DNA of 64,000 nt from DATATV01 sp035551355 (GCA_035551355.1 DASZNF010000137.1:1-64000), one strand, 5' to 3'. Shown: positions 1 through 8,027, counted from the stretch's first letter. Notes: generated from the letters alone by a model not told the origin. Program-made: numbers and translations.

Positions 1-159
1 GCGGCGCAGCACGTCGAAGTTCAGTCCGCTGCGCACGTGCCCGATGTGCGGCACGCCCTGCACGGTGGCCCCACACACATAGATCGACGCCGTTCCGTTC
101 CGTGCGGGATGAAACTCCCGCAGGCTCCGGCTCGCGGTGTCGTGTAGGTGCAGGCTCAC
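1..159 (-). CDS. cysS: Cysteinyl-tRNA synthetase, N-terminal 53 residues (cut by window edge)
   Basis: Charges tRNA-Cys with cysteine in the cytoplasm. Only the first 53 codons are in the window; the rest lies beyond the left edge. The GTG start at 159 opens a reading frame carrying the class I signature region YVCGATVQGVPHIGHVRSG, which holds the first zinc-ligand cysteine and the HIGH motif (here HIGH exactly) of CysRS. A degenerate purine-rich stretch precedes the start. It is the last gene of the conserved carD-ispD-ispF-cysS order, but here a HAD gene and a decayed hydrolase sit between ispF and cysS. Identification is firm because the motif context is diagnostic. Confidence 0.93.
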   Translation of the reverse strand, partial: MSLHLHDTASRSLREFHPARNGTASIYVCGATVQGVPHIGHVRSGLNFDVLRR

Positions 160-254
160 AGGGACAATGGTACGGACGGGTGGTAATGAGTTCGGCGCCG
201 GTGCGGAATGCGGGACGACCAGCTCGTCCGCCTCGCCGCGAACGGCGCTCGCAG

Positions 255-451
255 GGCTTCCCGGCCTCCCGGCGCAGCGTGTGCGCGTCGTCGATGGCGG
301 CGGCGATCAGTCCGGAGGTGTGCACCTGTCCGGCGAACCGGCGAACGGTGACCGGCACCCCGGCCGCGCGCAGTTGTCCGGCGTAGCGCCCGTCCTCGTC
401 CCGCACCGCATCGCACTCGGTTGATCGCGCCGCGGACGGCGACGAAACAAG
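255..451 (-). pseudogene. Decayed C-terminal fragment of an alpha/beta-hydrolase (Aes/HSL-type esterase)
   Basis: No intact gene fits between the HAD stop codon at 452 and cysS. Reading the minus strand in the frame directly after that stop gives about 60 codons containing TECDAVRDEDGRYAGQLRAAG and then VPVTVRRFAGQVH. This matches the end of PF07859-type esterases, where D-x-x-R-D-E carries the catalytic Asp and the H of G-x-x-H is the catalytic His. There is no start codon, no nucleophile elbow, and after REAGKP the similarity is lost although the frame stays open. I read this as the tail of a deleted esterase gene. It could be chance similarity, but the spacing of D, RDE, RAAGVPV and H is that of the family. 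Confidence 0.6.
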
Positions 452-1153
452 TCAGGAGATTCCAGCCGAGGCCAGGGCGGTGAGCAGGCCGTCCGGACGG
501 GTGGCCGGGGAAAGCGCCTCGATGATGCGCACCTCGCTGCCCAGCGCGGCCGCGCCGCCGTCGGCCTCTGCGCTGTCGCCGATCATCAGCGCCTCGGCCG
601 GGTCGATGCCCAGCCGGTCGCAGGCGATCCGGAAGATCTTCGCGTCGGGTTTCATCGAACCCTCCACGTAGGACAGTACGAACTCGTTCACCAGTCCGGC
701 CAACCCGACGCGCTCGAACGCCGGCCGGATGTCGAAGGCGATATTGCTGACCACCGCGACCGGCAATCCCTTGGCCCGCAACAGTTCCAATGCGGCCTTG
801 GCGTCCGGGTAGGGCTGCCAGCTGTCGGTGTCCAGCACCTGGGCGTAGCACGCCTCGGCCAGCGCGCGGTCGGCCACGCCGGAGCGCTCCAGCATGCCCA
901 GGTACACCTTGCGGTGGATCTGCTCGTCCAGGTCCCGGCGGTGCCAGGCGTCCACCAGATCCGGCGGCAGATCCTGCAGCGGCTGCACCGGCGAGGTGAG
1001 CACCCGCATCAGTTCGGCCTGTTCGTCCAGATCCGGGATGGGCACCCCGGCCTCTTCCAGGCTGTGCCGCCAGGCGTCGCCGAGGTTGAAGTCGAGTCGG
1101 AACAGGGTGCCGGAGAAGTCGATGAGAACGCCGCGAACCGCCACGCCGGTCAC
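452..1153 (-). CDS. HAD-superfamily hydrolase with DxS motif I
   Basis: A 233-residue HAD-family hydrolase, probably a small-molecule phosphatase. Motif I is LIDFSGTL with nucleophile Asp12, motif II is VVSN, motif III has the Lys of GSMKPDAKIF, and motif IV is MIGDSAEAD. The helical cap lies between motifs I and II (about residues 18-105). The usual second Asp of motif I (D-x-D-G-T) is Ser14, so the normal acid/base residue is missing; phosphonatases and dehalogenases also vary here. The GTG at 1153 was chosen because GGAAGG lies about 15 bases upstream; GTG at 1144 is an alternative. It is transcribed with ispF but separated from it by 47 bases. Substrate unknown. Confidence 0.85.
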   Translation of the reverse strand: MTGVAVRGVLIDFSGTLFRLDFNLGDAWRHSLEEAGVPIPDLDEQAELMRVLTSPVQPLQDLPPDLVDAWHRRDLDEQIHRKVYLGMLERSGVADRALAEACYAQVLDTDSWQPYPDAKAALELLRAKGLPVAVVSNIAFDIRPAFERVGLAGLVNEFVLSYVEGSMKPDAKIFRIACDRLGIDPAEALMIGDSAEADGGAAALGSEVRIIEALSPATRPDGLLTALASAGIS

Positions 1154-1200
1154 GGTAGTTGGTTCAGACCTTCCGGCCCACCCGAACGTGACAAGTGCGA

Positions 1201-1683
1201 CTACGCGGGCGTATCGGCCGGTACGAGCAGTGCGGTGGCCAGCGCGGCCACGCCCTCGCCCCGTCCGGTCAGCCCCAGCCCGTCGGTGGTGGTCGCGCTG
1301 ATCGACACCGGTCCGCCGATCGCCTCGGACAGCGCCCGCTGCGCCTCGGCCCGCCGCCTGCCGATCCGGGGCGCGTTGCCGATCACCTGCACGGCCGCGT
1401 TGCCCACCCGGAAACCGGCCTCGGTCAGCCGGGCCCGCACCTCGGTCAGCAACTGCGCGCCGTGCGCGCCGGCCAGCCGCGGATCGCCGGTGCCGAACAC
1501 CGCGCCCAGATCGCCCAGCCCGGCCGCGGACAACAGCGCGTCGCACAACGCGTGCGCGGCCACGTCCCCGTCGGAATGCCCGGCGCAGCCGTCCACATCC
1601 GGCCACAGCAGCCCGGCCATCCAGCACTCCCGGCCCGCTTCGATCGGATGCACGTCGGTGCCGATACCCACCCGAGGAATCAA
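1201..1683 (-). CDS. ispF: 2-C-methyl-D-erythritol 2,4-cyclodiphosphate synthase
   Basis: Converts CDP-ME 2-phosphate to ME-cPP with release of CMP in the MEP isoprenoid pathway; the family forms a cytoplasmic homotrimer with Zn at each site. The 160 residues match family length. Metal ligands Asp10 and His12 are in GIGTDVHP and His44 is in GHSDGDVAAHAL. The C-terminal ATTTDGLGLTGRGEG segment contains the conserved loop that contacts the CDP group. The ATG start at 1683 follows ispD by 40 bases, so the two are probably co-transcribed. All key residues are present, in contrast to its ispD neighbour. Confidence 0.96.
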   Translation of the reverse strand: MIPRVGIGTDVHPIEAGRECWMAGLLWPDVDGCAGHSDGDVAAHALCDALLSAAGLGDLGAVFGTGDPRLAGAHGAQLLTEVRARLTEAGFRVGNAAVQVIGNAPRIGRRRAEAQRALSEAIGGPVSISATTTDGLGLTGRGEGVAALATALLVPADTPA

Positions 1684-1723
1684 CTGTCCACTCCGGACTC
1701 GATCGTCTGGCCGGTTCGTCGGG

Positions 1724-2353
1724 TCAGACCGGTGCGGTGAACTGGGCCTGCGCCACGGTCAGGTCGAATCCGCTGGACAACCGGCGCGCCTGCGGATCAC
1801 CGGCCACCATACGGGCCTGCGCCAGCAATTCCTCCTGGGACCGGGCGCGCAGCGCGGCCACCGAAAAACCCCGCGGCGTCTGGGTGACCCGCAACAACGA
1901 GCGGTCCGGCATGCCGACGACGACACCCTCGGAATCCAGCTGTTTCACCGTGTCCGTGCACGGCAACACCGGCAGCACCGCCTCCGCGCCGTCCCGCACC
2001 GCGGTCACCACCCGCCGGACCATCTCCGGTCCGGCCAGCGCGTACGCCGGATCGTGCACCAGCAGCACATCCGCGTCCGGGAAATCATCGAGGAATTCGC
2101 CGAGTGCGAATTGCGCGGAATCCACGCAGCCGACCCGATCTTCACCGAATCCCGCCAGGGCAACGATCACCTCGGCCCGGTCCGCCGCGTCGACCTCGAC
2201 GACGACGCGACCGACCACTTCGGACACGAGTAACCGGCGAACCGCATGCACCACAAGCGGTTCGCCGGCAACGCGCAACAACGCGGAACAGCTGTCGCGG
2301 TCCGAACCGGCCGACATCGACGCAGCCCGCAGCACCGCGAGGACCACGCTCAT
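1724..2353 (-). CDS. ispD: IspD-family protein with a degenerate active site
   Basis: By position (carD-ispD-ispF) and fold this is 2-C-methyl-D-erythritol 4-phosphate cytidylyltransferase, 209 residues against about 230 usual. The later conserved parts are clear: VLPVLPCTDTVKQLDSEGVV and MPDRSLLRVTQTPRGF. However, the N-terminal nucleotide loop, normally A-A-G-x-G-x-R...P-K, reads AASMSAGSDRDSCS. The Arg and Lys that bind and activate CTP are therefore Gly and Ser. The H-D-A-A-R motif reads HDPAY, losing its Arg, and the C-terminal Lys-containing segment is short and altered. I infer a weak or inactive enzyme, or a pseudoenzyme with a structural role; a second ispD elsewhere would be expected. 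Start ATG at 2353. Confidence 0.8.
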   Translation of the reverse strand: MSVVLAVLRAASMSAGSDRDSCSALLRVAGEPLVVHAVRRLLVSEVVGRVVVEVDAADRAEVIVALAGFGEDRVGCVDSAQFALGEFLDDFPDADVLLVHDPAYALAGPEMVRRVVTAVRDGAEAVLPVLPCTDTVKQLDSEGVVVGMPDRSLLRVTQTPRGFSVAALRARSQEELLAQARMVAGDPQARRLSSGFDLTVAQAQFTAPV

Positions 2354-2381
2354 CCGCAGCTCATCCGATGTTCGCGGAACT

Positions 2382-2870
2382 TCAGGAAGCGGTGGTCAGG
2401 ACCTCGTCGAGGAGGACTTCCGCCTTGTCCTCATCGGTGCCCTCGGCCAGCGCCAGCTCACTGACCAGTATTTGCCTTGCCTTGGCCAACATCCGCTTCT
2501 CACCCGCGGACAGACCCCGGTCCTTCTCGCGTCGCCAGAGGTCGCGCACCACCTCGGCCACCTTGTTCACATCGCCCGAGGCGAGCTTCTCCAGGTTGGC
2601 CTTGTACCGCCGGGACCAGTTGGTCGGCTCTTCGGTGTGGGGAGCTCGCAACACATCGAACACCCGGTTCAGGCCTTCCTGGCCGACGACATCCCGCACG
2701 CCGACGATCTCGGCATTGTCCGCGGGAACGCGTACGGTCAGGTCACCTTGGGCCACCTTCAACACGAGGTACTTCTTTTCCTCGCCCTTGATGACCCGGG
2801 TCTCGATTGCTTCGATGAGCGCGGCACCGTGGTGCGGGTAGACGACGGTCTCTCCGACCTTGAAAACCAT
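2382..2870 (-). CDS. carD: CarD-family RNA polymerase-binding transcription factor
   Basis: Binds the RNA polymerase beta subunit and stabilises open complexes at rRNA and other promoters. The protein has 162 residues, the usual length. The N-terminal RNAP-interaction (Tudor-like) domain begins MVFKVGETVVYPHHGAA, and the C-terminal helical DNA-binding part holds the conserved WSRRYKAN and DLWRREKDRGLSAGEKRML segments. AAAGGGG lies 9 bases before the ATG, and a TAGGAT -10-like hexamer (2903-2898) lies further up. The gene heads carD-ispD-ispF, the arrangement seen in mycobacteria. Function is confident from family knowledge. Confidence 0.97.
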   Translation of the reverse strand: MVFKVGETVVYPHHGAALIEAIETRVIKGEEKKYLVLKVAQGDLTVRVPADNAEIVGVRDVVGQEGLNRVFDVLRAPHTEEPTNWSRRYKANLEKLASGDVNKVAEVVRDLWRREKDRGLSAGEKRMLAKARQILVSELALAEGTDEDKAEVLLDEVLTTAS

Positions 2871-3170
2871 GTGTCCTCTGCCCCTTTCGCTGATGCCATC
2901 CTAACACGTCCCGCAATCCCCGCGCAGTAGGCCGAAGGTCGGTTAGCGCAGGTCAGAAGGGCCTTCAGGGGTTGACAAACGGCGCGCGGCCGTGCTCAGC
3001 CGGGTGCCCGCGGGGCATACCCACGACCGTGCCGGGCGATCCGGCCAGTGACCCGGACCGCATCCCGGGCCTCTTGACGGGCCAAGGTCGGGTACCGCGT
3101 CGTGGGGCTTTTCCGGGCCCGGGCTAGGCTTCGCCCGGATGGCCTGAGCTGTAGGAAGGATCCCGCAACA
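2871..3170. other. Divergent intergenic region between carD and the lipoprotein gene
   Basis: 300 bases carrying the carD promoter on the minus strand (TAGGAT at 2903-2898, then AAAGGGG) and the leader of the plus-strand lipoprotein gene (GGAAGGA at 3153-3159). A TTGACA at 2972-2977 has no matching -10 at normal spacing. I see no further gene or repeat here. Confidence 0.6.
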
Positions 3171-3962
3171 GTGAGCCGCGCTGAGCACTCGAACCCCGCC
3201 CGCAGGAGCAGCCGTCGCCGCCTGGCCACCGTGGCCCCCGCCGCCGCGGGGATCGGCCTGGCGCTGCTGCTCACCGGGTGCGGGTCCGGTCAGATCACCC
3301 AGACCGACACCCAGGTGGCCGCGGTCAACGGCGCCAGTGGCACGGTCGGCGCGATGGCCGTGCGCGGCGCGGAACTGGCCTTCCCGTCGAACTCGGCCCA
3401 GGGCGTGTACGCCCCCGGCTCGTCGGCCCCGCTGATCGTCACCATCGTCAACACCGGCGTCACCCCGGACACGCTGACCGGCGTGAGCACCCCGGCGGCC
3501 GAGGCGGTGACGGTGGACGGTTCGCCGACCGGCACCCGGCCGATCGCGGGCGGCTTCGCCATCATCTCCGGCCGGGACGTCGACGACAGCGACACCACCG
3601 GTGTGCTGACCCCGTTGACCCAGGCGCCCAGCACGTCCACCCCGGCCGGCCAGGGCGCGGGCCAGACCTCCGGCAGCACCCCGGAGACCAGCGCTCAGGA
3701 GAGCCCCAGCGGCGCCCAGGCGGGCGAGGGCGGCGGCGGCAAGGCCGTGCCGAGCACCACCGTTGCCCCGGCGCTGGCCCCGGCCAAGGTCGAGATCGTG
3801 CTGACCGGGATCAAGACCTACAACGGCGCCCCGCTCCGCTCCGGGCTGACCATCCCGATCACCTTCACCTTCGCCCACGCCGGCCGGGTCACCGTCGAGG
3901 TCCCGATCGCCGCCCCCGCGGACAACTACACCCCGGCGAGCTCGGCCGACTCGGGCAGCTGA
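3171..3962 (+). CDS. lpqE: LpqE-like secreted lipoprotein
   Basis: A predicted 263-residue lipoprotein anchored outside the cell membrane. The n-region RRSSRRR is followed by a hydrophobic stretch and the lipobox LLLTGC with the lipidated Cys at residue 37. The mature part is an Ig-like domain, interrupted at about residues 155-200 by a low-complexity Ser/Thr/Gly/Gln linker, and closed by a beta-rich segment ending near HAGRVTVEVPI. The GTG at 3171 was chosen because GGAAGGA lies 11 bases upstream and it gives a proper signal peptide. Its position between carD and radA is that of M. tuberculosis lpqE (Rv3584), which the name follows. Function is not established. Confidence 0.78.
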   Translation: MSRAEHSNPARRSSRRRLATVAPAAAGIGLALLLTGCGSGQITQTDTQVAAVNGASGTVGAMAVRGAELAFPSNSAQGVYAPGSSAPLIVTIVNTGVTPDTLTGVSTPAAEAVTVDGSPTGTRPIAGGFAIISGRDVDDSDTTGVLTPLTQAPSTSTPAGQGAGQTSGSTPETSAQESPSGAQAGEGGGGKAVPSTTVAPALAPAKVEIVLTGIKTYNGAPLRSGLTIPITFTFAHAGRVTVEVPIAAPADNYTPASSADSGS

Positions 3963-4020
3963 GCCGAACCCGGTAGTCCGCGCCCGGCCGGTCGTACCCG
4001 GACCTGTCGGCGGTAGCCAT

Positions 4021-4033
4021 TAGGTTCTCCGCC
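4021..4033 (+). promoter_or_regulatory. Leaderless-type -10 element of radA
   Basis: TAGGTT at 4021-4026 is followed by 7 bases and the GTG of radA at 4034. No Shine-Dalgarno sequence is present. A transcript would start at or beside the start codon. No clear -35 is visible. Confidence 0.55.
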
Positions 4034-5425
4034 GTGGCCAGGACAACGACGAAAACGGCACGCCCGAACTACCGGTGCGGCGAATGCGGGCACGAGGTCG
4101 CCAAATGGGTCGGCCGGTGCCCGGAGTGCCAGGCCTGGGGCACGGTCGAGCAACTGGCCAACGCCCGGCCCGCGCTGGCCAGGGTGGTGGCGGGGGCGCC
4201 CAGTTCCCCGGCCCGGCCGATCAGCCAGGTCGACGTCGAGACGGCCAAGGCCCGGCGCACCGGGGTCGAGGAGCTCGACCGGGTGCTCGGCGGCGGGATC
4301 GTGCCGGGTGCGGTGGTGCTGATGGCGGGCGAGCCCGGGGTGGGCAAGTCGACCCTGCTACTGGAGGTCGCGCACCGCTGGGCCGCCCAGTCCGCCGCCG
4401 TCGGCACCGGGCCCACGCTGTACGTCACCGGTGAGGAGTCGGCCGGCCAGGTGCGGCTGCGGGCCGAACGCACCGGCAACCTGGACGACGCGCTCTACAT
4501 CGCCGCCGAGAGCGACCTGGGCGCGCTGCTGGGCCACGTGGACAACACCAAGCCGGGCCTGTTGATCGTGGACTCGGTGCAGACCCTGTCCACCACCGAG
4601 GCCGACGGCAGCCCGGGCGGGGTGACCCAGGTCCGGGCGGTGACCTCGGCGCTGGTGGCGCTGGCCAAGGAACGCGACCTGCCGGTGGTGCTGGTCGGCC
4701 ACGTCACCAAGGAGGGCTCGATCGCCGGACCGCGGCTGATGGAGCACCTGGTGGACGTGGTGCTGCACTTCGAGGGCGACCGGCACAGCACGCTGCGGCT
4801 GCTGCGCGGGGTGAAGAACCGGTTCGGCCCGGCCGACGAGGTGGGCTGTTTCGAGCTGCGCGACGACGGCATCATCGGCGTGCCCGACCCGTCCGGCTTG
4901 TTCCTCAACCGCCGGGAGGCCGAGGTGCCGGGCACCGCGGTCACCGTGGTGATGGAGGGCAAGCGGCCGCTGCTGTCCGAGGTGCAGGCGCTGGTGGCCA
5001 ACACCTACCTGCCCGCGCCCCGGCGGGCGGTCAGCGGCCTGGACTCCGCGCGGCTGGCCATGGTGCTGGCCGTGCTGGAGCGGCGCGGCGGGGTGTCGCT
5101 GGGCAACAAGGACGTGTTCGCCGCGACCGTGGGCGGCATGCGGGTGATCGAACCGGCCGCGGATCTGGCCGTGGCGCTGTCGGTGGCCTCGGCCCACCGG
5201 GACATCGCGCTACGCCCGGATGTGGTGGTGATCGGCGAGGTCGGGCTGGCCGGCGAGGTGCGCCGGGTGCCCAACGTGGGCCGGCGGCTGTCCGAGGCGG
5301 CCCGGCTGGGCTTCACCCGGGCCCTGGTTCCGCCGGACTCCGGTCCGCTGCCCGACGGAGTGCAGGCGTTGGTGGCCGGTGATCTTGCCGCGGCCATGTC
5401 GGCCCTCTCCCTGGACCGCAAATAG
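4034..5425 (+). CDS. radA: DNA repair protein RadA
   Basis: RecA-like ATPase that drives branch migration during recombinational repair. The 463 residues show the full family layout: an N-terminal C4 zinc finger (Cys15, Cys18, Cys29, Cys32), Walker A GEPGVGKST near residue 100, Walker B LLIVDSVQT, the RadA-specific KNRFG motif near residue 260, and a C-terminal Lon-protease-like domain (from about residue 300) without the protease catalytic dyad. The GTG start at 4034 fits a leaderless transcript. In mycobacteria disA follows radA; here the next genes are trehalose genes on the other strand and disA is absent from this spot. Confidence 0.97.
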   Translation: MARTTTKTARPNYRCGECGHEVAKWVGRCPECQAWGTVEQLANARPALARVVAGAPSSPARPISQVDVETAKARRTGVEELDRVLGGGIVPGAVVLMAGEPGVGKSTLLLEVAHRWAAQSAAVGTGPTLYVTGEESAGQVRLRAERTGNLDDALYIAAESDLGALLGHVDNTKPGLLIVDSVQTLSTTEADGSPGGVTQVRAVTSALVALAKERDLPVVLVGHVTKEGSIAGPRLMEHLVDVVLHFEGDRHSTLRLLRGVKNRFGPADEVGCFELRDDGIIGVPDPSGLFLNRREAEVPGTAVTVVMEGKRPLLSEVQALVANTYLPAPRRAVSGLDSARLAMVLAVLERRGGVSLGNKDVFAATVGGMRVIEPAADLAVALSVASAHRDIALRPDVVVIGEVGLAGEVRRVPNVGRRLSEAARLGFTRALVPPDSGPLPDGVQALVAGDLAAAMSALSLDRK

Positions 5426-5438
5426 CCCGGAAGGCATT

Positions 5439-5474
5439 CGGCCGGGTGATCCCCCGTAAGTGATCACCCGGCCG
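5439..5474. terminator. Bidirectional stem-loop between radA and the OtsB-GH15 gene
   Basis: Perfect 13-bp inverted repeat: CGGCCGGGTGATC at 5439-5451 and its complement at 5462-5474, with a 10-base loop. It lies 13 bases after radA and 10 bases after the convergent OtsB-GH15 gene. No T-tract, which is normal for actinobacterial terminators. Confidence 0.8.
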
Positions 5475-5483
5475 GTTCTGGAG

Positions 5484-8027
5484 TCACTCAGCCGCGAGCA
5501 GTTGCGCGCACCGGATCAGGCCGAGGTGGCTGTAGGCCTGCGGGTGGTTGCCCAGCGAGCGCTCGGCGATCGGGTCGTACTCCTCGGGCAGCAGCCCGGT
5601 CGGCCCGGCCGCGTCGACCAGCTGGTCGAACAGCTCCTCGGCCTCGGTGCGCCGCCCGGACAGCAGGTACGCCTCGATCATCCAGGCCGCGCACAGGTGG
5701 AAGCCGCCCTCGTTGCCGGGCAGGGCGTCGTCACGGTGGTAGCGGTACACGGTGGACCCGCTGCGCAGCTCGGACTCGATCGCGGTCACCGTGGCCTGGA
5801 ACCGCGGGTCGTTCGGGTCCAGCAGGCCGACCAGGCCCACGTGCAGCGAGGCCGCGTCCAGGTCGGTGCCGTCGTAGGCGGTGGTGAACGCGCCGATGCC
5901 GCCGGAGGCGTCCGCGTGCCAGCCGTTGTCCAGCACGTCCTTGGCGATCTGCTCGCGCAGCATCGCCCACTCCGCGTCGGGCTTGCGGTGGAACCGCTCG
6001 GCCAGGTTCAGCGCCCGGTCCACGGTCACCCAGCACATGACCTTGGAGTACACGTGGTGGCGCGGGCTGTGCCGCTCCTCCCAGATGCCGTGGTCGGGCT
6101 CGGCCCAGCGGGCGGCCACGGCGTGGGCCATGGCCTGCAACAGGCCCCAGTCCTCGTCGGTCAGCCCGCCCCGCGTGGTGGCCACCGCGGCGATCAGGTC
6201 GGCGACCGGGCCGAACACGTCCAGCTGGACCTGCTGGTTGGCCAGGTTGCCCACCCGCACCGGCCGGGAACCGGCGTAGCCGGGCAGCGTGTCGATCACC
6301 GCTTCCGGCGGCAGCGTGGTGCCGGCCAGCGTGTACAGCGGGTGCAGCCGCTCCGGGCCGGGCAGGGTCTGCAGCACGTTGCGCAGCCAGCGCAGGTACC
6401 CCTCGGCCTCGGTCAGCGAGCCGAGCGAGACCAGCGCGTGCGCGGTCATCGCGCCGTCGCGCAGCCAGCAGTACCGGTAGTCCCAGTTGCGGATGCCGCC
6501 GATCTCCTCGGGCAGCGAGGTGGTGGCCGCGGCCATGATCCCGCCGGTCTCGGTGTGCACCAGGCCGCGCAGGGTCAGTGCCGAGCGGGCCACCAGTTCC
6601 GGCTCGACCCGGGGCAGCCGCAGCGTGGCCACCCAGTCCGACCAGTACTTCCCGGCCCTGGCCTGGCGGTCGGTCTGGGCGGTGAGGTGCGGTGTCAGGT
6701 CGTTGGTGCCGCAGCGCAGTTCCAGCACCAGCGGCCGGCCCTCGGTCAGGTCCAGCACCGCGGTGGCGGTCTCGTGCATACCGTCGCTGGTGATCTCCCA
6801 GTGCACCCCGGGGGAGCGCAGCACGATCGGATCACCGGTGTCGGCCACCCGCAGTCCGTCGTCCTCGGCGATCAGCCGCACCGGAACCTGGCCGAACTCC
6901 GGGCGCGGCGCGAACACCGCGACCGCCCGGGTCGACCCGGTGATCACCCGGGTCACGTCGGTGCGGTGCTGCGGGGCGTCGTGCTCCAGGTAGTCGGTCA
7001 CGGTCAGCCGGGACCAGCGGGTCTCCACCGTCATGGTGCCGGGCAGGTAGCGCTGGCCCAGCGGCAGCCCGTTGCGTTCGGGCTTGACGGTGAAGTGGCC
7101 CGCGCCGGCTCCGCCGAGCAGATCGGCGAACACCGCGGCGGCGTCCGGCTCGGGGTGACACAGCCAGGTCAGCCGGGCGTCCGGGGTGACCAGCGCGACC
7201 GTCTTCTCGTTGGCCAGCATGGACAGCCGCTCGATGGGCGGGGCCGACTCGCCGTAGAGCCAGGTGCGCCGCTCCTCCAGCAGGAAGGCCAGCACCTTGG
7301 CCACGTGCTCGGTGTCCTCGACGTGGTAGTCGGCCAGCGTCTCCGAGTCGCCGACCTTGATGCCGAGGTCGGGACCGGCCAGCCGGGCGAACGCCTTCTC
7401 GTCGGTGACGTCGTCGCCGATGAACACGGCGGCGGTGGCGCCCACCTGGTGGCGCAGCACGTCCAGGGCGTGGCCCTTGTCGGTCTGGATCACGGCCAGC
7501 TCGATGACGGCCTTGCCCTCGGTGACCTGCACCCCGTTCCAGGTCGCGGGGCCCCGGCGGACAGCCGCCAGGGTGACCTCGGCGGTCTCCGGCTCGGCGC
7601 GGCGCACGTGCACCGCGATGCTGGCCGGCTTGACCTCCAGGTACACCCCGGGGGTGTCGCCGATGAGACCTTCCAGCTCGTTCTCCAGGCGGCGGTGCAA
7701 CGCGCGGGCCTCGCCGTCCAGGGCGTGCACGAAGCCGACGTCGAACTCGGAGCCGTGGCTGCCGACCAGGTGGACCTCACCGGGCAGGCGGGACAGGGTG
7801 GCCAGGTCGCGCAGGGCGCGACCGGAGATGACCGCGGTGGTGGTCTCGTGTAGTCCGGCCAGCGAGCGCAGCGCGCCGACCGATTCCGAGCGGGGCGCGG
7901 CCTTTTCCGGGTCCTCCACAATGGGGGAGAGGGTCCCGTCGTAGTCGCACGCCACCAGCAATCGCGGGGTACGCGCGATACCCACGATCGCGCGGCGCAG
8001 TTCGGGGGCAAGTGCCTCGGCGGTCAC
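5484..8027 (-). CDS. Fusion of trehalose-6-phosphate phosphatase (OtsB) and GH15 glycosidase (trehalase/glucoamylase family)
   Basis: 847 residues in two enzyme domains. Residues about 1-255 are an OtsB HAD phosphatase: D28-Y-D-G-T holds the nucleophile, VISGRAL is motif II and FIGDDVTDEKAF the metal-binding motif IV. Residues about 265-847 are a complete GH15 domain: RNWDYRYCWLRDG, then HGIWEERHSPRHHVYSKVMCW with one catalytic Glu region, then GLLPEEYDP with the second, and the closing NHPQAYSHLGLI motif. Mycobacterial trehalase is a GH15 enzyme, so this protein may dephosphorylate T6P and also hydrolyse trehalose or another alpha-glucoside; which is not shown. GTG at 8027 was chosen for GAGAAAG upstream and the fit to OtsB. 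It follows otsA on the same strand. Confidence 0.9.
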   Translation of the reverse strand: MTAEALAPELRRAIVGIARTPRLLVACDYDGTLSPIVEDPEKAAPRSESVGALRSLAGLHETTTAVISGRALRDLATLSRLPGEVHLVGSHGSEFDVGFVHALDGEARALHRRLENELEGLIGDTPGVYLEVKPASIAVHVRRAEPETAEVTLAAVRRGPATWNGVQVTEGKAVIELAVIQTDKGHALDVLRHQVGATAAVFIGDDVTDEKAFARLAGPDLGIKVGDSETLADYHVEDTEHVAKVLAFLLEERRTWLYGESAPPIERLSMLANEKTVALVTPDARLTWLCHPEPDAAAVFADLLGGAGAGHFTVKPERNGLPLGQRYLPGTMTVETRWSRLTVTDYLEHDAPQHRTDVTRVITGSTRAVAVFAPRPEFGQVPVRLIAEDDGLRVADTGDPIVLRSPGVHWEITSDGMHETATAVLDLTEGRPLVLELRCGTNDLTPHLTAQTDRQARAGKYWSDWVATLRLPRVEPELVARSALTLRGLVHTETGGIMAAATTSLPEEIGGIRNWDYRYCWLRDGAMTAHALVSLGSLTEAEGYLRWLRNVLQTLPGPERLHPLYTLAGTTLPPEAVIDTLPGYAGSRPVRVGNLANQQVQLDVFGPVADLIAAVATTRGGLTDEDWGLLQAMAHAVAARWAEPDHGIWEERHSPRHHVYSKVMCWVTVDRALNLAERFHRKPDAEWAMLREQIAKDVLDNGWHADASGGIGAFTTAYDGTDLDAASLHVGLVGLLDPNDPRFQATVTAIESELRSGSTVYRYHRDDALPGNEGGFHLCAAWMIEAYLLSGRRTEAEELFDQLVDAAGPTGLLPEEYDPIAERSLGNHPQAYSHLGLIRCAQLLAAE

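Noticed and set aside
2972..2977. TTGACA as -35 of the lipoprotein gene
   Set aside because: No -10 hexamer at 15-19 bases downstream, and it is nearly 200 bases from the start codon.
5460..7853. Long open frame on the plus strand (797 codons) across the OtsB-GH15 gene
   Set aside because: It is the GC-rich mirror of a real gene with clear catalytic motifs on the other strand; its translation is Gly/Gln/Val/Arg-biased and matches no domain.
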